Source: Clostridiales bacterium Firm_16 (GTDB taxonomy: Bacteria; Bacillota; Clostridia; Saccharofermentanales; Saccharofermentanaceae). Taken from it: DNA of 64,000 bases. Both the position numbers and the translations under genes were made by a program. The DNA is taken from assembly GCA_001604185.1 (NCBI GenBank), contig LVAV01000110.1, positions 124,001 through 188,000 on the forward strand, given 5' to 3'. The notes under the pieces are model-generated. The model did no database searches, was not told the origin of the DNA, and saw nothing but the letters and a program-made list of their open reading frames with translations. Of this stretch, positions 1 to 9,801 are shown piece after piece. Within the stretch, counting starts at the first letter, position 1. Each line of letters opens with the position of its first letter.

Positions 1-65
1 GAACAGTTTTCCTCGTTTCTTTTACGGTTTCTTCCTAAGAGTATACCATCTCTTTGACAGATTAC

Positions 66-108
66 ATCACAAAAAAGTAGAGGTCTGCACTTTTTGTGAT
101 ATGATAAT
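66..108 (+). promoter_or_regulatory. Inverted repeat ATCACAAAAAAGT(66-78)/ACTTTTTGTGAT(89-100) next to a -10-like GATAAT (103-108), upstream of the response regulator
   Basis: Read directly; arms are complementary except for one extra A. Confidence 0.45.
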
Positions 109-129
109 CTGGAGTGAGGTACGAAGATT

Positions 130-810
130 ATGAAGAAGATTTTGATCGTAGAAGACAACACAGAGATAAACCACATGGTGGCCGACGCCTTGAAGAAGGC
201 AGGGTATGAGTGCCAGCAGGCATTCTCCGGAACTGAAGCTCTTCTTTATTTCGAGAAAGATGAGTTCGATCTGGTGCTGATGGACATGATGCTGCCGGGA
301 CTTTGCGGCGATGAGCTTTTCCCGAAACTGAAGGCGATCCGCAATACGCCGGTGATCGTAGTATCGGCTAAGGATGAGATGGATACGAAGGTAGATATGC
401 TGACGGCCGGTGCCGAGGACTATATCACCAAGCCTTTCGAGATCCCGGAACTCCTGGCACGCGTTGCGGTACAGATCCGTCGTGGCGGCCAGAAAGTTGA
501 AGAGACATCCGGATCGAAGATCACGTACAAAGAACTGACTCTGGACGAGCAGTCTTATACCATTATGGTCAACGACAATGAAGTCCAGCTGACCAAGCGT
601 GAGTTCCAGATCCTGGCACTTCTGGTATCCCACCCCAAGCGTGTATTCACCAAGCAGGACATTTACGATTGTGCCTGGAATGAGATCTATATCGGCGAAG
701 ATAAGACTATCAACGTACATATCAGTAATATCCGTAAGAAACTCAAGGAGTTTACCGATACCGAGTTCATCGAGACAGTATGGGGCATCGGTTACAAACT
801 GGCAAAATAA
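130..810 (+). CDS. OmpR/PhoB-family response regulator
   Basis: N-terminal receiver (ILIVEDN..DLVLMDMMLPG..VSAKDE..YITKPF) plus C-terminal winged helix (LTKREFQILALL..VWGIGYKL). Confidence 0.95.
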   Translation: MKKILIVEDNTEINHMVADALKKAGYECQQAFSGTEALLYFEKDEFDLVLMDMMLPGLCGDELFPKLKAIRNTPVIVVSAKDEMDTKVDMLTAGAEDYITKPFEIPELLARVAVQIRRGGQKVEETSGSKITYKELTLDEQSYTIMVNDNEVQLTKREFQILALLVSHPKRVFTKQDIYDCAWNEIYIGEDKTINVHISNIRKKLKEFTDTEFIETVWGIGYKLAK

Positions 811-828
811 GAAATCAGGTGAATGTTT

Positions 829-1740
829 ATGGACTATATTCTTACAACAGATAAGATCACCAAGAAGTTCAAGCATGTCACGGCAGTGGACGAAGTGTCC
901 ATCCATGTTACCCGAGGAGAAGTCTATGGACTGATCGGAAGAAACGGTGCCGGCAAGACAACACTTCTTCGTATGCTGGCGACGCTTTCTTTCCCTACCA
1001 GCGGCACGTTCATGCTCTTCGGAACGAACGGTGAGACGAAGGCACAGATGCTTCCCCGTATCGGTGTACTGATCGAGGATCCGGGATTTTTCCAGAATAT
1101 GACGGCTTTCCAGAATCTGAAAGCCAAGGCTCTGGCCTTCGGCGTGAAGGATGACGCCTACCTGAACCAGCTGCTGGCAGATGTCGGTCTGGCCAACGTC
1201 GGCAAAAAGACTGTCAAGAATTTCTCTCTTGGTATGCGTCAGCGTCTGGGCATCGCACTGGCGATGGTCAATTCCCCGGAGATCCTGATCCTGGATGAAC
1301 CGATCAACGGTCTGGATCCGCAGGGTATCGCCGAGATCCGTCAGCTGATAAGAAACCTCTGTGTGAACAGAAAGATCACCATCATCATCTCCAGCCATAT
1401 CCTGGAGGAGTTGTCAAAAGTCGCCGACCGCTATGGCATCATCCATAAAGGTAAACTTCTTGACGAAGCGACCAACGATGAACTGATTGCCCGTTGTCAG
1501 TCCTATGCTTATATCCGCACGGATAATGTAGAGAAGACCAGCGCGGTCCTTACCGCTATGGGTATTACGAATTTCTCGTATAATCAGGATCACTTCGAGA
1601 TCCGGGAGCGTGTGGAAGAGATCGGTAAGATCTCCATGACTCTTGCCAAGGAAGATATCCAGACTTTGGAGATGCGTACGGAAGGTCAGTCTTTGGAAGA
1701 CTACTATTTCCGTCTGACAGGAGGCGAGGAAAATGTTTAA
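829..1740 (+). CDS. ABC transporter ATP-binding protein (bacitracin/lantibiotic-export-like)
   Basis: Walker A GRNGAGKTTL, signature FSLGMRQRLGIA, Walker B ILILDEP; start set at 829 by alignment with paralogs beginning MDY. Confidence 0.93.
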   Translation: MDYILTTDKITKKFKHVTAVDEVSIHVTRGEVYGLIGRNGAGKTTLLRMLATLSFPTSGTFMLFGTNGETKAQMLPRIGVLIEDPGFFQNMTAFQNLKAKALAFGVKDDAYLNQLLADVGLANVGKKTVKNFSLGMRQRLGIALAMVNSPEILILDEPINGLDPQGIAEIRQLIRNLCVNRKITIIISSHILEELSKVADRYGIIHKGKLLDEATNDELIARCQSYAYIRTDNVEKTSAVLTAMGITNFSYNQDHFEIRERVEEIGKISMTLAKEDIQTLEMRTEGQSLEDYYFRLTGGEENV

Positions 1741-2590
1741 TCTTTATACCATGCATATGTATCGAGCTTCCAAAGCCAAGTCGACATTGGTATTGGGGAT
1801 CCTTTTCGCCGTATTCATCATCATCGATCTGGTCCTGGCTTTGATCATTTATGATGACATCCTTAAAATTTCCATTGCAGGTGCACTGGTGGATGCCTCT
1901 GCGAGTCTGACTGATTTTTCACCGTCCGATGCTCATAACTATTATCTTACCAACAGCGATGCATTCAATATCGTGCTGGTGATCTTTGCCGTTATTTTCA
2001 CACATGCCGATTATTCCAAAGGCTTTGTTAAGAACACGTACTGTCTTTTCGAAGAGAAATGGAAGCTGGTATGGGCTAAGTGGACCGCTCTGATGACGTG
2101 GGTCACCGGCATCTATGTCGCCTACACATTTATTTCCGTAGGTCTGAGTGCCCTTATCATGAAGAGCTTCACCCATACAGGCTGGAATGATTTCTTCCGG
2201 GTATTTGTGGTAACCTACATTGCACTTGTGGCATTTATTACCATGGTATTCCTGATCACATCCCTGTTCCGTTCACCGGCCGGCGGCATGGTCCTCGGTA
2301 TCGTGATCGCATCCGGACTTCTGCAGTTCGTCGAGCGCCTGATCGATATCCTGATCGCCTCCCTGAACGATGTACCGATCCAGGATATCTTCATGGATAC
2401 AGTCGGAATGGATGGAGGTAATTCTTTCTTCAAGATCTCTGACTATCTGCTGGATAATGTATATCTTTCTTACAGTGCCGCTTCCTCTACGGGAGATACG
2501 ATCCGTACCATCATTGTATCCTTGGTCTACGCAGTGATCTCCCTCGGCTTAGTGATGCTTCTTTCCCGTAAGAAAGACGTAAAGTGCTGA
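1733..2590 (+). CDS. ABC-2 type permease
   Basis: Six or so hydrophobic segments; overlaps ATPase gene by 8 nt. Confidence 0.85.
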   Translation: MFNLYTMHMYRASKAKSTLVLGILFAVFIIIDLVLALIIYDDILKISIAGALVDASASLTDFSPSDAHNYYLTNSDAFNIVLVIFAVIFTHADYSKGFVKNTYCLFEEKWKLVWAKWTALMTWVTGIYVAYTFISVGLSALIMKSFTHTGWNDFFRVFVVTYIALVAFITMVFLITSLFRSPAGGMVLGIVIASGLLQFVERLIDILIASLNDVPIQDIFMDTVGMDGGNSFFKISDYLLDNVYLSYSAASSTGDTIRTIIVSLVYAVISLGLVMLLSRKKDVKC

Positions 2591-2624
2591 GAATACGCGC
2601 TACAGGAACCATATATGTATACAC

Positions 2625-2658
2625 ATAAAGCGTCCTTCGGGACGCTTTATCTTTTCTT
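2625..2658 (+). terminator. Rho-independent terminator
   Basis: Perfect stem ATAAAGCGTCC/GGACGCTTTAT followed by CTTTTCTT. Confidence 0.85.
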
Positions 2659-2750
2659 AACTTTTTCTTTGACTTTTTTATACTCCTCCTTGGCGATTGG
2701 TTAGGAATTCATCGGTAGAATGAACCTGTAAACACAAGGAGGAGCGAACA

Positions 2751-3662
2751 ATGGATTACATTCTAACGACAGACAACCTGACAAAAAGATTTGGTCACTA
2801 CAACGCAAATGACAGCATTTCAATCCATGTACAGCGTGGAGATATCTACGGACTGATCGGAAGAAACGGCGCCGGTAAGACAACACTTATGAAAATGATC
2901 GGCGGCCTTTCCCGTCCGACATCCGGAAGCTTCGAGATCCGCGGCAAGAATGGAGAGGATACGGAAAAGATGATGTCCAAGATCGGCATCCTGATCGAGA
3001 ACCCGGGCCTTTACCCGAACATGACAGCGATGCAGAACCTCAAGACCAAGGCCATCGCACTGGGAATTCACGACGATAAGTTCCTGCAGGGACTGCTTGA
3101 AGAAGTCAGCCTCGCCAACACAGGCAAAAAGAAAGCAAAGCAGTTCTCACTTGGTATGAAACAGAGACTGGGTATCGCAATGGCACTTGTAAATCAGCCG
3201 GAGATCCTGATCCTGGACGAGCCGATCAACGGCCTTGACCCGCAGGGTATCGCGGAAATGCGAGTTCTCCTGCATCACCTCTGCGAAGATAAGAAGATCA
3301 CCATTATTATTTCGAGCCACATCCTGGACGAATTGAGCAAGCTCGCAACCAGATACGGCATCATCCACGAAGGTAAGCTTCTGGAAGAAGAAAGCCGCGA
3401 AGAGCTCTTCTCCAAGTGCTCCGAGAGACTGGAACTGAAGACCAGCGATATCGCCAGAACACTGGAGATCCTGAATTCCATGGGATTCCAGAAGATCGAA
3501 GTAAAGAACGATGCGATCAATATCTATGAGCGTCTTAACGAAGGTGGTTCCATCACCGTAGCATTGGCTAAGGAAAACATCCAGACCAATGAGATTGCAG
3601 TAAAGAGTGATGCTTTGGAAGACTATTACTTCCAGCTGACAGGAGGAAGCGACAATGTTTAA
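2751..3662 (+). CDS. ABC transporter ATP-binding protein (paralog 2)
   Basis: GRNGAGKTTL, FSLGMKQRLGIA, ILILDEP; close paralog of 829-1740. Confidence 0.93.
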   Translation: MDYILTTDNLTKRFGHYNANDSISIHVQRGDIYGLIGRNGAGKTTLMKMIGGLSRPTSGSFEIRGKNGEDTEKMMSKIGILIENPGLYPNMTAMQNLKTKAIALGIHDDKFLQGLLEEVSLANTGKKKAKQFSLGMKQRLGIAMALVNQPEILILDEPINGLDPQGIAEMRVLLHHLCEDKKITIIISSHILDELSKLATRYGIIHEGKLLEEESREELFSKCSERLELKTSDIARTLEILNSMGFQKIEVKNDAINIYERLNEGGSITVALAKENIQTNEIAVKSDALEDYYFQLTGGSDNV

Positions 3663-4446
3663 TCTTATTAAAATGAATCTGTACCGCATGATCCATGCGA
3701 CATCTACTAAAGTTTTGTTTATCGTGGCTTTGGCCATCTCCATCTTAGGTTTCGGACTGGAAAAGTTCATCTTGGACGATCCATTCAACCTCTTCAGCGC
3801 AATGGAAGGCGTGACCATAATGGGATCTGTATCCCTCTCGTCTTCGGTATCCATGCTGTTGGCTTCCGGAATGCTGATCGTGATCTCTATCTTCATCGTC
3901 ATCTTCGCGAATGCGGAATCCAAGTGCGGATTCAATAAGAACATCATCGGCATCACAAAGAACAGATGGAAGCATTCCCTGGCAAGATGGATCGCCGCTA
4001 TGATCGGTGTTCTGGTCATCTCCAGTGTAGCTTATCTGGTACAGCTTGGCCTGCAGGCTCTTTTCCTCAATGCATTTGTTATGGACAGCGCCGTGCTGTT
4101 GCTCAAGTACCTGGGTCTTACCTACCTCTGCATCGCCGCTTATTCCGCAGTATTTTTCTTCTTCACCACACTCTTCAAGAGCTCTGCCGGTGGTATCGTA
4201 ACAGCTATGATCATTGTTACCGGTGTGCTTGGTCTGATCGAGACACTGCTCGATTTCGGATTCATGAAGATCTTTACGAATGCAACACATGTTCCTTCTG
4301 AGTTCCTTCTGAGCTCGGTTGTCCCGAATTTCGCGGCCAATATGGGTGACACCAATGTGTTGAAGCTTGTGGTGATCTTAGGATGCTATATCGTAGCTGC
4401 TCTGGGTGCAAGCATGTTCATTGAGCAGAGAAGAGATGTAGCTTGA
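3655..4446 (+). CDS. ABC-2 type permease (paralog 2)
   Basis: Multi-TM protein overlapping the ATPase by the same 8 nt as pair 1. Confidence 0.85.
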   Translation: MFNLIKMNLYRMIHATSTKVLFIVALAISILGFGLEKFILDDPFNLFSAMEGVTIMGSVSLSSSVSMLLASGMLIVISIFIVIFANAESKCGFNKNIIGITKNRWKHSLARWIAAMIGVLVISSVAYLVQLGLQALFLNAFVMDSAVLLLKYLGLTYLCIAAYSAVFFFFTTLFKSSAGGIVTAMIIVTGVLGLIETLLDFGFMKIFTNATHVPSEFLLSSVVPNFAANMGDTNVLKLVVILGCYIVAALGASMFIEQRRDVA

Positions 4447-4484
4447 TTTTGCAGGATCCTTCTAAACATAATACCCTCTAGCGG

Positions 4485-4528
4485 AAAATAGAATGCCTTC
4501 GTCTCCCCTGAAGGCGTTCTATTTTCAT
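4485..4528 (+). terminator. Rho-independent terminator
   Basis: 16-bp stem AAAATAGAATGCCTTC/GAAGGCGTTCTATTTT with one G.U pair. Confidence 0.75.
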
Positions 4529-4548
4529 TATTTCATCTTGGTACATCA

Positions 4549-4557
4549 TGGTATAAT
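4549..4557 (+). promoter_or_regulatory. Extended -10 promoter element TGGTATAAT
   Basis: TGnTATAAT about 50 nt upstream of the third ATPase gene. Confidence 0.45.
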
Positions 4558-4607
4558 AGGGAAGTGAGTTCGACATACGGACAATACCATTCCGGAAAGG
4601 ATCATTC

Positions 4608-5519
4608 GTGGATTACTTATTAGAGACAGATAATATAACGAAGAAATACGGTGCCATCACCGCGGTGGATCATGTCACTTTGAAAATCAAGCGCGGAGAG
4701 ATCTACGGTCTTATCGGCAGAAACGGTGCCGGCAAGACGACACTTCTGAAGATGCTTTCCGGTCTGGCCAAGCCGACGGAGGGCGGATACCGTATATTCG
4801 GGGAATCCGAAGAAAAGACCGCGAAGCTCCGTGATCGTATCGGTGTGCTGATCGAGAGCCCCGGACTGTTCCCGACGCTGTCCATCATGGATAACATGCG
4901 TATTAAGGCCCTCATGATGGGAATCAAGGACGATGCGTTTCTCGATGAACTCATCACGGATGTGGGATTGACGAATTACAGAAATATGCAGATCAAGAAA
5001 CTTTCCATGGGCATGAAGCAGCGTCTGGGCATCGCTATAGCGCTGGTGGGTCATCCGGATCTTCTTCTGCTGGACGAGCCGATCAACAGTCTGGACCCGC
5101 AGGGTATCGTAGAGATCCGTGAACTGATCGGCAGACTGAGTAAGGAAAGAAATATTACCATCATGATCTCCAGCCATATCCTGGAGGAATTGTCGAAGAT
5201 CGCCACTTGCTACGGTATCCTGCACGAAGGCCGTCTGGTGGATGAGTTCACGCATCAGGAACTGCTCCGTAGATGCCGAGAGCGTATCGTGATCCGTCCC
5301 AGTGACGTGACCAAGACCTCTACTGTACTGGAGAAGATGGGAATCACGGATTATAAGATCATGGATCAAAGTGAGATCCAGATCTTCGAGCGACTGGACG
5401 ATAGTGGTTCTATCGTACTGGAACTGGCGAAGAATAATATCAAGACTTTGGGTATCGAAGTTAAGAACGAAGCTTTGGAAGATTACTACCTTTCCATTAC
5501 CGGAGAGGGTACGAAATAG
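4608..5519 (+). CDS. ABC transporter ATP-binding protein (paralog 3, no adjacent permease)
   Basis: GRNGAGKTTL, LSMGMKQRLGIA, LLLLDEP; GTG start. Confidence 0.92.
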   Translation: MDYLLETDNITKKYGAITAVDHVTLKIKRGEIYGLIGRNGAGKTTLLKMLSGLAKPTEGGYRIFGESEEKTAKLRDRIGVLIESPGLFPTLSIMDNMRIKALMMGIKDDAFLDELITDVGLTNYRNMQIKKLSMGMKQRLGIAIALVGHPDLLLLDEPINSLDPQGIVEIRELIGRLSKERNITIMISSHILEELSKIATCYGILHEGRLVDEFTHQELLRRCRERIVIRPSDVTKTSTVLEKMGITDYKIMDQSEIQIFERLDDSGSIVLELAKNNIKTLGIEVKNEALEDYYLSITGEGTK

Positions 5520-5581
5520 TTTCCGGCGCGAAGTATCCGGTGCGGGTGCTTTTGCCGTCGAGTCAACAGGGGAGAAGACAC

Positions 5582-6493
5582 ATGATTTTTTTGGCGATAG
5601 GCGCGACGATCCTGGTATTGGCGTTGCTGGTCATGTTTATACAATATAGAAGGCAGATCCGGAGAAACTGCGAGCAGCTGGAAGTCATGCAGAAGCATTC
5701 TTCCAACCAGCGTCTGACTTCAGATCTTCCTTATGGCGAGGTCAATGAGCTGGTCAGAAGAATCAACGAGATCTGTGACCAGTACCAGAAAGAAAGTATC
5801 ATGATCGAACGAAACGAGAATAACCTCAAGGAAGCGATCGCCAATCTTTCCCACGATATCCGTACACCGCTTACTTCTCTGGACGGTTATGTGCAGCTTC
5901 TTGTTATGTCGGATTCGCCGGAGGAGAAGGAGCACTATCTTCAGATCATCCAGAACCGTATCTCCAGTCTCAAGGAACTTCTGGAAGAACTGTTTACCTA
6001 CACCAAGATGCAGGACCAGAACTACGAGTTGTCCTGTGTTCCGATGGACGGAACTGCCTGTATCTGCGGCACAGTCCTGGCTTTCTACGAAGATTTCGAG
6101 AACCGCGGCCTGGAGCCGGAGGTGTCTTTCTGTGAAGAACCCCTCATGATTCTCGGAAATGAGGTAGCACTGCGCCGCGTGATCCAGAATCTTGTAAAGA
6201 ATGCGCTGGTCCACGGCACGAACCGTCTGGGACTGAAGCTGGAGAAGCAGGAAAACAACCTGCATTTTGTCTGCTACAACGATAAGAAAGAGTCGGAGAT
6301 CATCGATGTAGAGAAGATCTTCGAGCGTTTCTATAAGGGTGACAAAGCAAGGACCACGACTTCAACCGGTCTGGGTCTGGCCATCGCCAAGGGACTGATC
6401 GACCGTCTCCAGGGCGAGATCTCTGCGAAAGTGGAAGACGGATTATTCATCATTGAGATCACGATCCCGCTTTATGAGGAGAAAAAGGCCTGA
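5582..6493 (+). CDS. Sensor histidine kinase
   Basis: NLSHDIRTPLTSLDGY H-box, N-box NLVKNALVHG, GLGLAIAKGL G-box; N-terminal TM segment. Confidence 0.93.
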   Translation: MIFLAIGATILVLALLVMFIQYRRQIRRNCEQLEVMQKHSSNQRLTSDLPYGEVNELVRRINEICDQYQKESIMIERNENNLKEAIANLSHDIRTPLTSLDGYVQLLVMSDSPEEKEHYLQIIQNRISSLKELLEELFTYTKMQDQNYELSCVPMDGTACICGTVLAFYEDFENRGLEPEVSFCEEPLMILGNEVALRRVIQNLVKNALVHGTNRLGLKLEKQENNLHFVCYNDKKESEIIDVEKIFERFYKGDKARTTTSTGLGLAIAKGLIDRLQGEISAKVEDGLFIIEITIPLYEEKKA

Positions 6494-6570
6494 CAGAAGG
6501 GATCCTTCTTATGGATCGGATGCTGTCTTGTACTCCTTTCGCAGGAAAACAAAATAATTCGGAAAGACCA

Positions 6571-6599
6571 TTGACAATTAGAATACTTGGCGATAAAAT
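6571..6599 (+). promoter_or_regulatory. SigmaA-type promoter TTGACA-17-TAAAAT for tRNA-Arg
   Basis: -35 6571-6576, -10 6594-6599, 17-nt spacer. Confidence 0.7.
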
Positions 6600-6631
6600 A
6601 CATCATGCTGTGAGAACGGCAATAGATATTT

Positions 6632-6708
6632 GCGCCCGTAGCTCAACTGGATAGAGTGTCTGACTACGGATCAGAAGGTTGTGGATTCGATCTCTGCCGG
6701 GCGCGCCA
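6632..6708 (+). tRNA. tRNA-Arg(ACG) with encoded CCA
   Basis: Cloverleaf GCGCCCG...CGGGCGC-G-CCA, anticodon arm TCTGA-CTACGGA-TCAGA. Confidence 0.96.
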
Positions 6709-6711
6709 CTT

Positions 6712-6747
6712 AAGAACTGCACAATGCGTGCAGTTCTTTTTCTTTTC
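6712..6747 (+). terminator. Rho-independent terminator after tRNA-Arg
   Basis: Perfect stem AAGAACTGCAC/GTGCAGTTCTT followed by TTTCTTTT. Confidence 0.85.
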
Positions 6748-6813
6748 CGAAAGGGCAGAAATGCCGGCCTTCAGGATATGTGTGAAAAGTCGGCATCCCG
6801 CAAAGAAAAATGA

Positions 6814-6842
6814 TTGAAAAGCCAGAAGGACTATGCTAAAAT
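6814..6842 (+). promoter_or_regulatory. SigmaA-type promoter TTGAAA-17-TAAAAT for tig
   Basis: -35 6814-6819, -10 6837-6842, 17-nt spacer. Confidence 0.6.
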
Positions 6843-6887
6843 ACTAATCCGTGTGATTAGCATTAGATATTAATGGAGGATATAGAT

Positions 6888-8216
6888 ATGGCATCTATTG
6901 AAAAGAAAGATAACAATATTGTAGTTATCTCTTTAGAAGCATCTGTAGAAGAATTCAAGGAGGCTATGCAGAAGGCCTTTAACAAAAACAAGAACCGTTT
7001 CCAGATCCCTGGATTCCGTAAGGGAAAGGTTCCTTACAAGCTGGTTAAGCAGTACTACGGTGAAGGAGTTTTCTACGATGATGCTATCGATGCCGTTGTA
7101 AATCCTGCATATCAGGCAGCGATCAAGGAGCATGATCTGAAGGTCGTTTCCCGTCCGGAACTGGACATCCAGGAGATCGGCGAAGATAAGGGCATGAAGT
7201 ACACACTGACAGTTACAGTGAAGCCAGATGTTGAGCTGGGTCAGTACGAGGGTGTTGAGGCAGCTTACCGCTACATCGCTCCTTCCGATGAGACTGTTGA
7301 TGCAGAACTGAAGCGTCAGCAGGAGAGAAACGGCCGTATGGTACCGGTTGAGGGTCGTGCCGTTGAAGATGGTGATACAGTAACGATCGACTTCGAGGGC
7401 TTCGTTGATGGTGTTGCTTTTGAAGGCGGTAAGGCTGAGGGCCACGAACTGAAGATCGGTTCCAAGTCCTTCATCCCGGGCTTCGAGGATCAGCTCATCG
7501 GACACAACATCGATGAAGAGTTCCCGATCACCGTTACTTTCCCGGAAGATTACACTGCAGAAGAGCTCAAGGGTAAGGAAGCTACATTCCAGATCAAGCT
7601 CCATGCCATCAAGGTTAAGGAACTCCCTGAGATCGACGATGATTTCGTTAAGGACGTAAGTGAGTTCGATACTCTTGACGAGTACAAGGCCGACATCATG
7701 AAGAAGCAGACAGAACAGGCTGAGAAGGCTGCTCAGGACGCTTTCGAGAATGAGGTAGTTAAGGTTGTAAGCGAGAATGCCAAGGTTGACATTCCGGAGT
7801 GCATGGTTGAGACCGAGATCGACAACATGATCGAGGAGCAGAGCTACCGTATGAGATCCCAGGGCATCGAACTGGAAGTTTATCTCAAGTACATGGGTCA
7901 GACCATGGAAGAGTACCGCAAGGGTCTGCACACTATGGCTCAGACACGTGTAAAGAGCTCCCTGGTACTGGAAGCTTGCAGCAAGGCCATGAACATCGAA
8001 GCTACCGATGAGGATGTTGATGAAGAGGCCGGCAAGATCGCTGAGCAGTACGGCATGAAGAAGGAAGACTTCCTGGCTCGTATCAAGGACAACGATTCGT
8101 TCATCAGAGAGACAATCATCGGCAGAAAGACCGTTGACGCTCTGGCAGCTAAGGCTGTAAAGGTTGAGCCGAAGGAAGAGCCGAAGGATGAGGCTGAGGA
8201 GAAGACAGAAGAGTAA
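6888..8216 (+). CDS. tig: Trigger factor
   Basis: N-terminal ribosome-binding GFRKGKVPYKLV, PPIase domain (GDTVTIDFEGFVDGVAFEGG), trigger-factor C-domain; start at ATG 6888 after GGAGG. Confidence 0.97.
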   Translation: MASIEKKDNNIVVISLEASVEEFKEAMQKAFNKNKNRFQIPGFRKGKVPYKLVKQYYGEGVFYDDAIDAVVNPAYQAAIKEHDLKVVSRPELDIQEIGEDKGMKYTLTVTVKPDVELGQYEGVEAAYRYIAPSDETVDAELKRQQERNGRMVPVEGRAVEDGDTVTIDFEGFVDGVAFEGGKAEGHELKIGSKSFIPGFEDQLIGHNIDEEFPITVTFPEDYTAEELKGKEATFQIKLHAIKVKELPEIDDDFVKDVSEFDTLDEYKADIMKKQTEQAEKAAQDAFENEVVKVVSENAKVDIPECMVETEIDNMIEEQSYRMRSQGIELEVYLKYMGQTMEEYRKGLHTMAQTRVKSSLVLEACSKAMNIEATDEDVDEEAGKIAEQYGMKKEDFLARIKDNDSFIRETIIGRKTVDALAAKAVKVEPKEEPKDEAEEKTEE

Positions 8217-8266
8217 GTCTTCACCGCTAAGTTGAATCAAATCACATGCTGATCAGGCATGTGTTA

Positions 8267-8320
8267 AGAAGGAGATTACACGAATTGACATCTGTCATAG
8301 ACGTAATCTCCTTTCTTTTC
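8267..8320 (+). terminator. Rho-independent terminator after tig
   Basis: Stem AAGGAGATTAC/GTAATCTCCTT followed by TCTTTTC. Confidence 0.7.
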
Positions 8321-8469
8321 CCGAGGAAATGATTCTTTCCCAATTGAAAAGAATTGGTAACAGAAAATACAGGAAAGATGCATTGAAACGATATACGACT
8401 TCGGGTAACATGATATACGACAATATATGCGAAGTGTCATAAGACACGTTCAGTCGCAAAGGAGAAAGT

Positions 8470-9783
8470 ATGGGTAAAGACGATATTTTGGATTTCGATG
8501 GAGGAATTATCCATTGCTCGTTCTGTGGAAAGAGTGAGCAGGAAGTGTCGCGTATGCTGGCAGGGCCGCCGGGCGTATATATCTGTAATGAGTGCGTGAC
8601 GATCTGCGAATCCATTCTTGCTGAGGATGAAGTTGGCTTCAAGAATACGAAGTACAATAAGGATGCCAAGAGAGATCATCTGCCGACACCGGCAGAGTTA
8701 AAGGCCGCTCTGGATGAGTATGTTATCGGACAGGAGACCGCGAAGAAAGCTTTGGCGGTTGCGGTTTATAACCATTACAAGCGTGTTTTCTCCAAGATGT
8801 CTACTTCAGATGACATTGAACTGACCAAGAGTAATATCCTCCTGATCGGACCGACAGGCTGTGGTAAGACACTTCTGGCTCAGACTCTGGCAAGAGCTCT
8901 GAATGTTCCTTTCGCTATTGCTGATGCTACGACATTGACTGAGGCCGGTTATGTAGGTGAGGACGTAGAGAACATTCTTCTCAAGCTCCTGCAGGCCGCA
9001 GAATACGACGTAGAAGCCGCCCAGCGCGGTATCATCTATATCGATGAGATCGACAAGATCACCAAGAAGTCGGAGAATCCGTCCATCACCCGTGATGTAA
9101 GTGGTGAAGGTGTTCAGCAGGCATTGCTGAAGATCCTGGAGAGCACGGTTGCCAATGTTCCGCCGCAAGGTGGCAGAAAGCATCCGCACCAGGAGTTTAT
9201 TCAGATCGATACCACGAATATCCTGTTTATCTGTGGCGGTGCTTTTGACGGACTGGAGAAGATCATCGAGCAGCGCATCGGTAAGAAGAATTTCGGTTTC
9301 GGTGCGGAGATCGTTTCCAATCTGGAGAAGCAGGCCGGTGAATGGCTCACTGAGCTGGTACCGCAGGACCTGATGAAGTACGGACTGATTCCGGAGTTTA
9401 TCGGACGTGTGCCGATCAATGTAACGCTGGATGGTTTGGACGAAGCTTCTCTGATCCGTATCCTGCGTGAACCGAAGAACGCTTTGCTGAAGCAGTACTG
9501 GAAGATGCTGAAGATGGACGGCGTAGAGCTGGAGTTCGAAGATGACGCAGTCGTAGAGATCGCCAAGAAGGCCATCGAGAGAAAGACCGGTGCCCGCGGA
9601 CTGCGTGCGATCCTGGAAGACTTGATGATGGATATCATGTACGAGGTACCGTCCCAGCAGGATGCCGTGAAGTGCATCGTGACGAAGGAATGCGTGACCG
9701 AGAATAAGAAACCGGAACTGATCAAGGGTTCCAAACCGAAGAAACAGAGGACCCGAGAGAAGACAGAAGAAAAAGGCGCATGA
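8470..9783 (+). CDS. clpX: ATP-dependent Clp protease ATP-binding subunit ClpX
   Basis: Zinc-binding [11 protein letters not shown]...CNECV, Walker [26 protein letters not shown]. Confidence 0.97.
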   Translation: MGKDDILDFDGGIIHCSFCGKSEQEVSRMLAGPPGVYICNECVTICESILAEDEVGFKNTKYNKDAKRDHLPTPAELKAALDEYVIGQETAKKALAVAVYNHYKRVFSKMSTSDDIELTKSNILLIGPTGCGKTLLAQTLARALNVPFAIADATTLTEAGYVGEDVENILLKLLQAAEYDVEAAQRGIIYIDEIDKITKKSENPSITRDVSGEGVQQALLKILESTVANVPPQGGRKHPHQEFIQIDTTNILFICGGAFDGLEKIIEQRIGKKNFGFGAEIVSNLEKQAGEWLTELVPQDLMKYGLIPEFIGRVPINVTLDGLDEASLIRILREPKNALLKQYWKMLKMDGVELEFEDDAVVEIAKKAIERKTGARGLRAILEDLMMDIMYEVPSQQDAVKCIVTKECVTENKKPELIKGSKPKKQRTREKTEEKGA

Positions 9784-9801
9784 CCGTAATGTGGGGTGAC
9801 C

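Noticed and set aside
67-1398. 443-aa minus-strand ORF over the response regulator/ABC genes (and similar shadows at 6933, 8806, 14832, 25406, 28517, 40531)
   Set aside because: All are antisense to well supported genes with conserved motifs; translations are Leu/His/Arg-rich artefacts.
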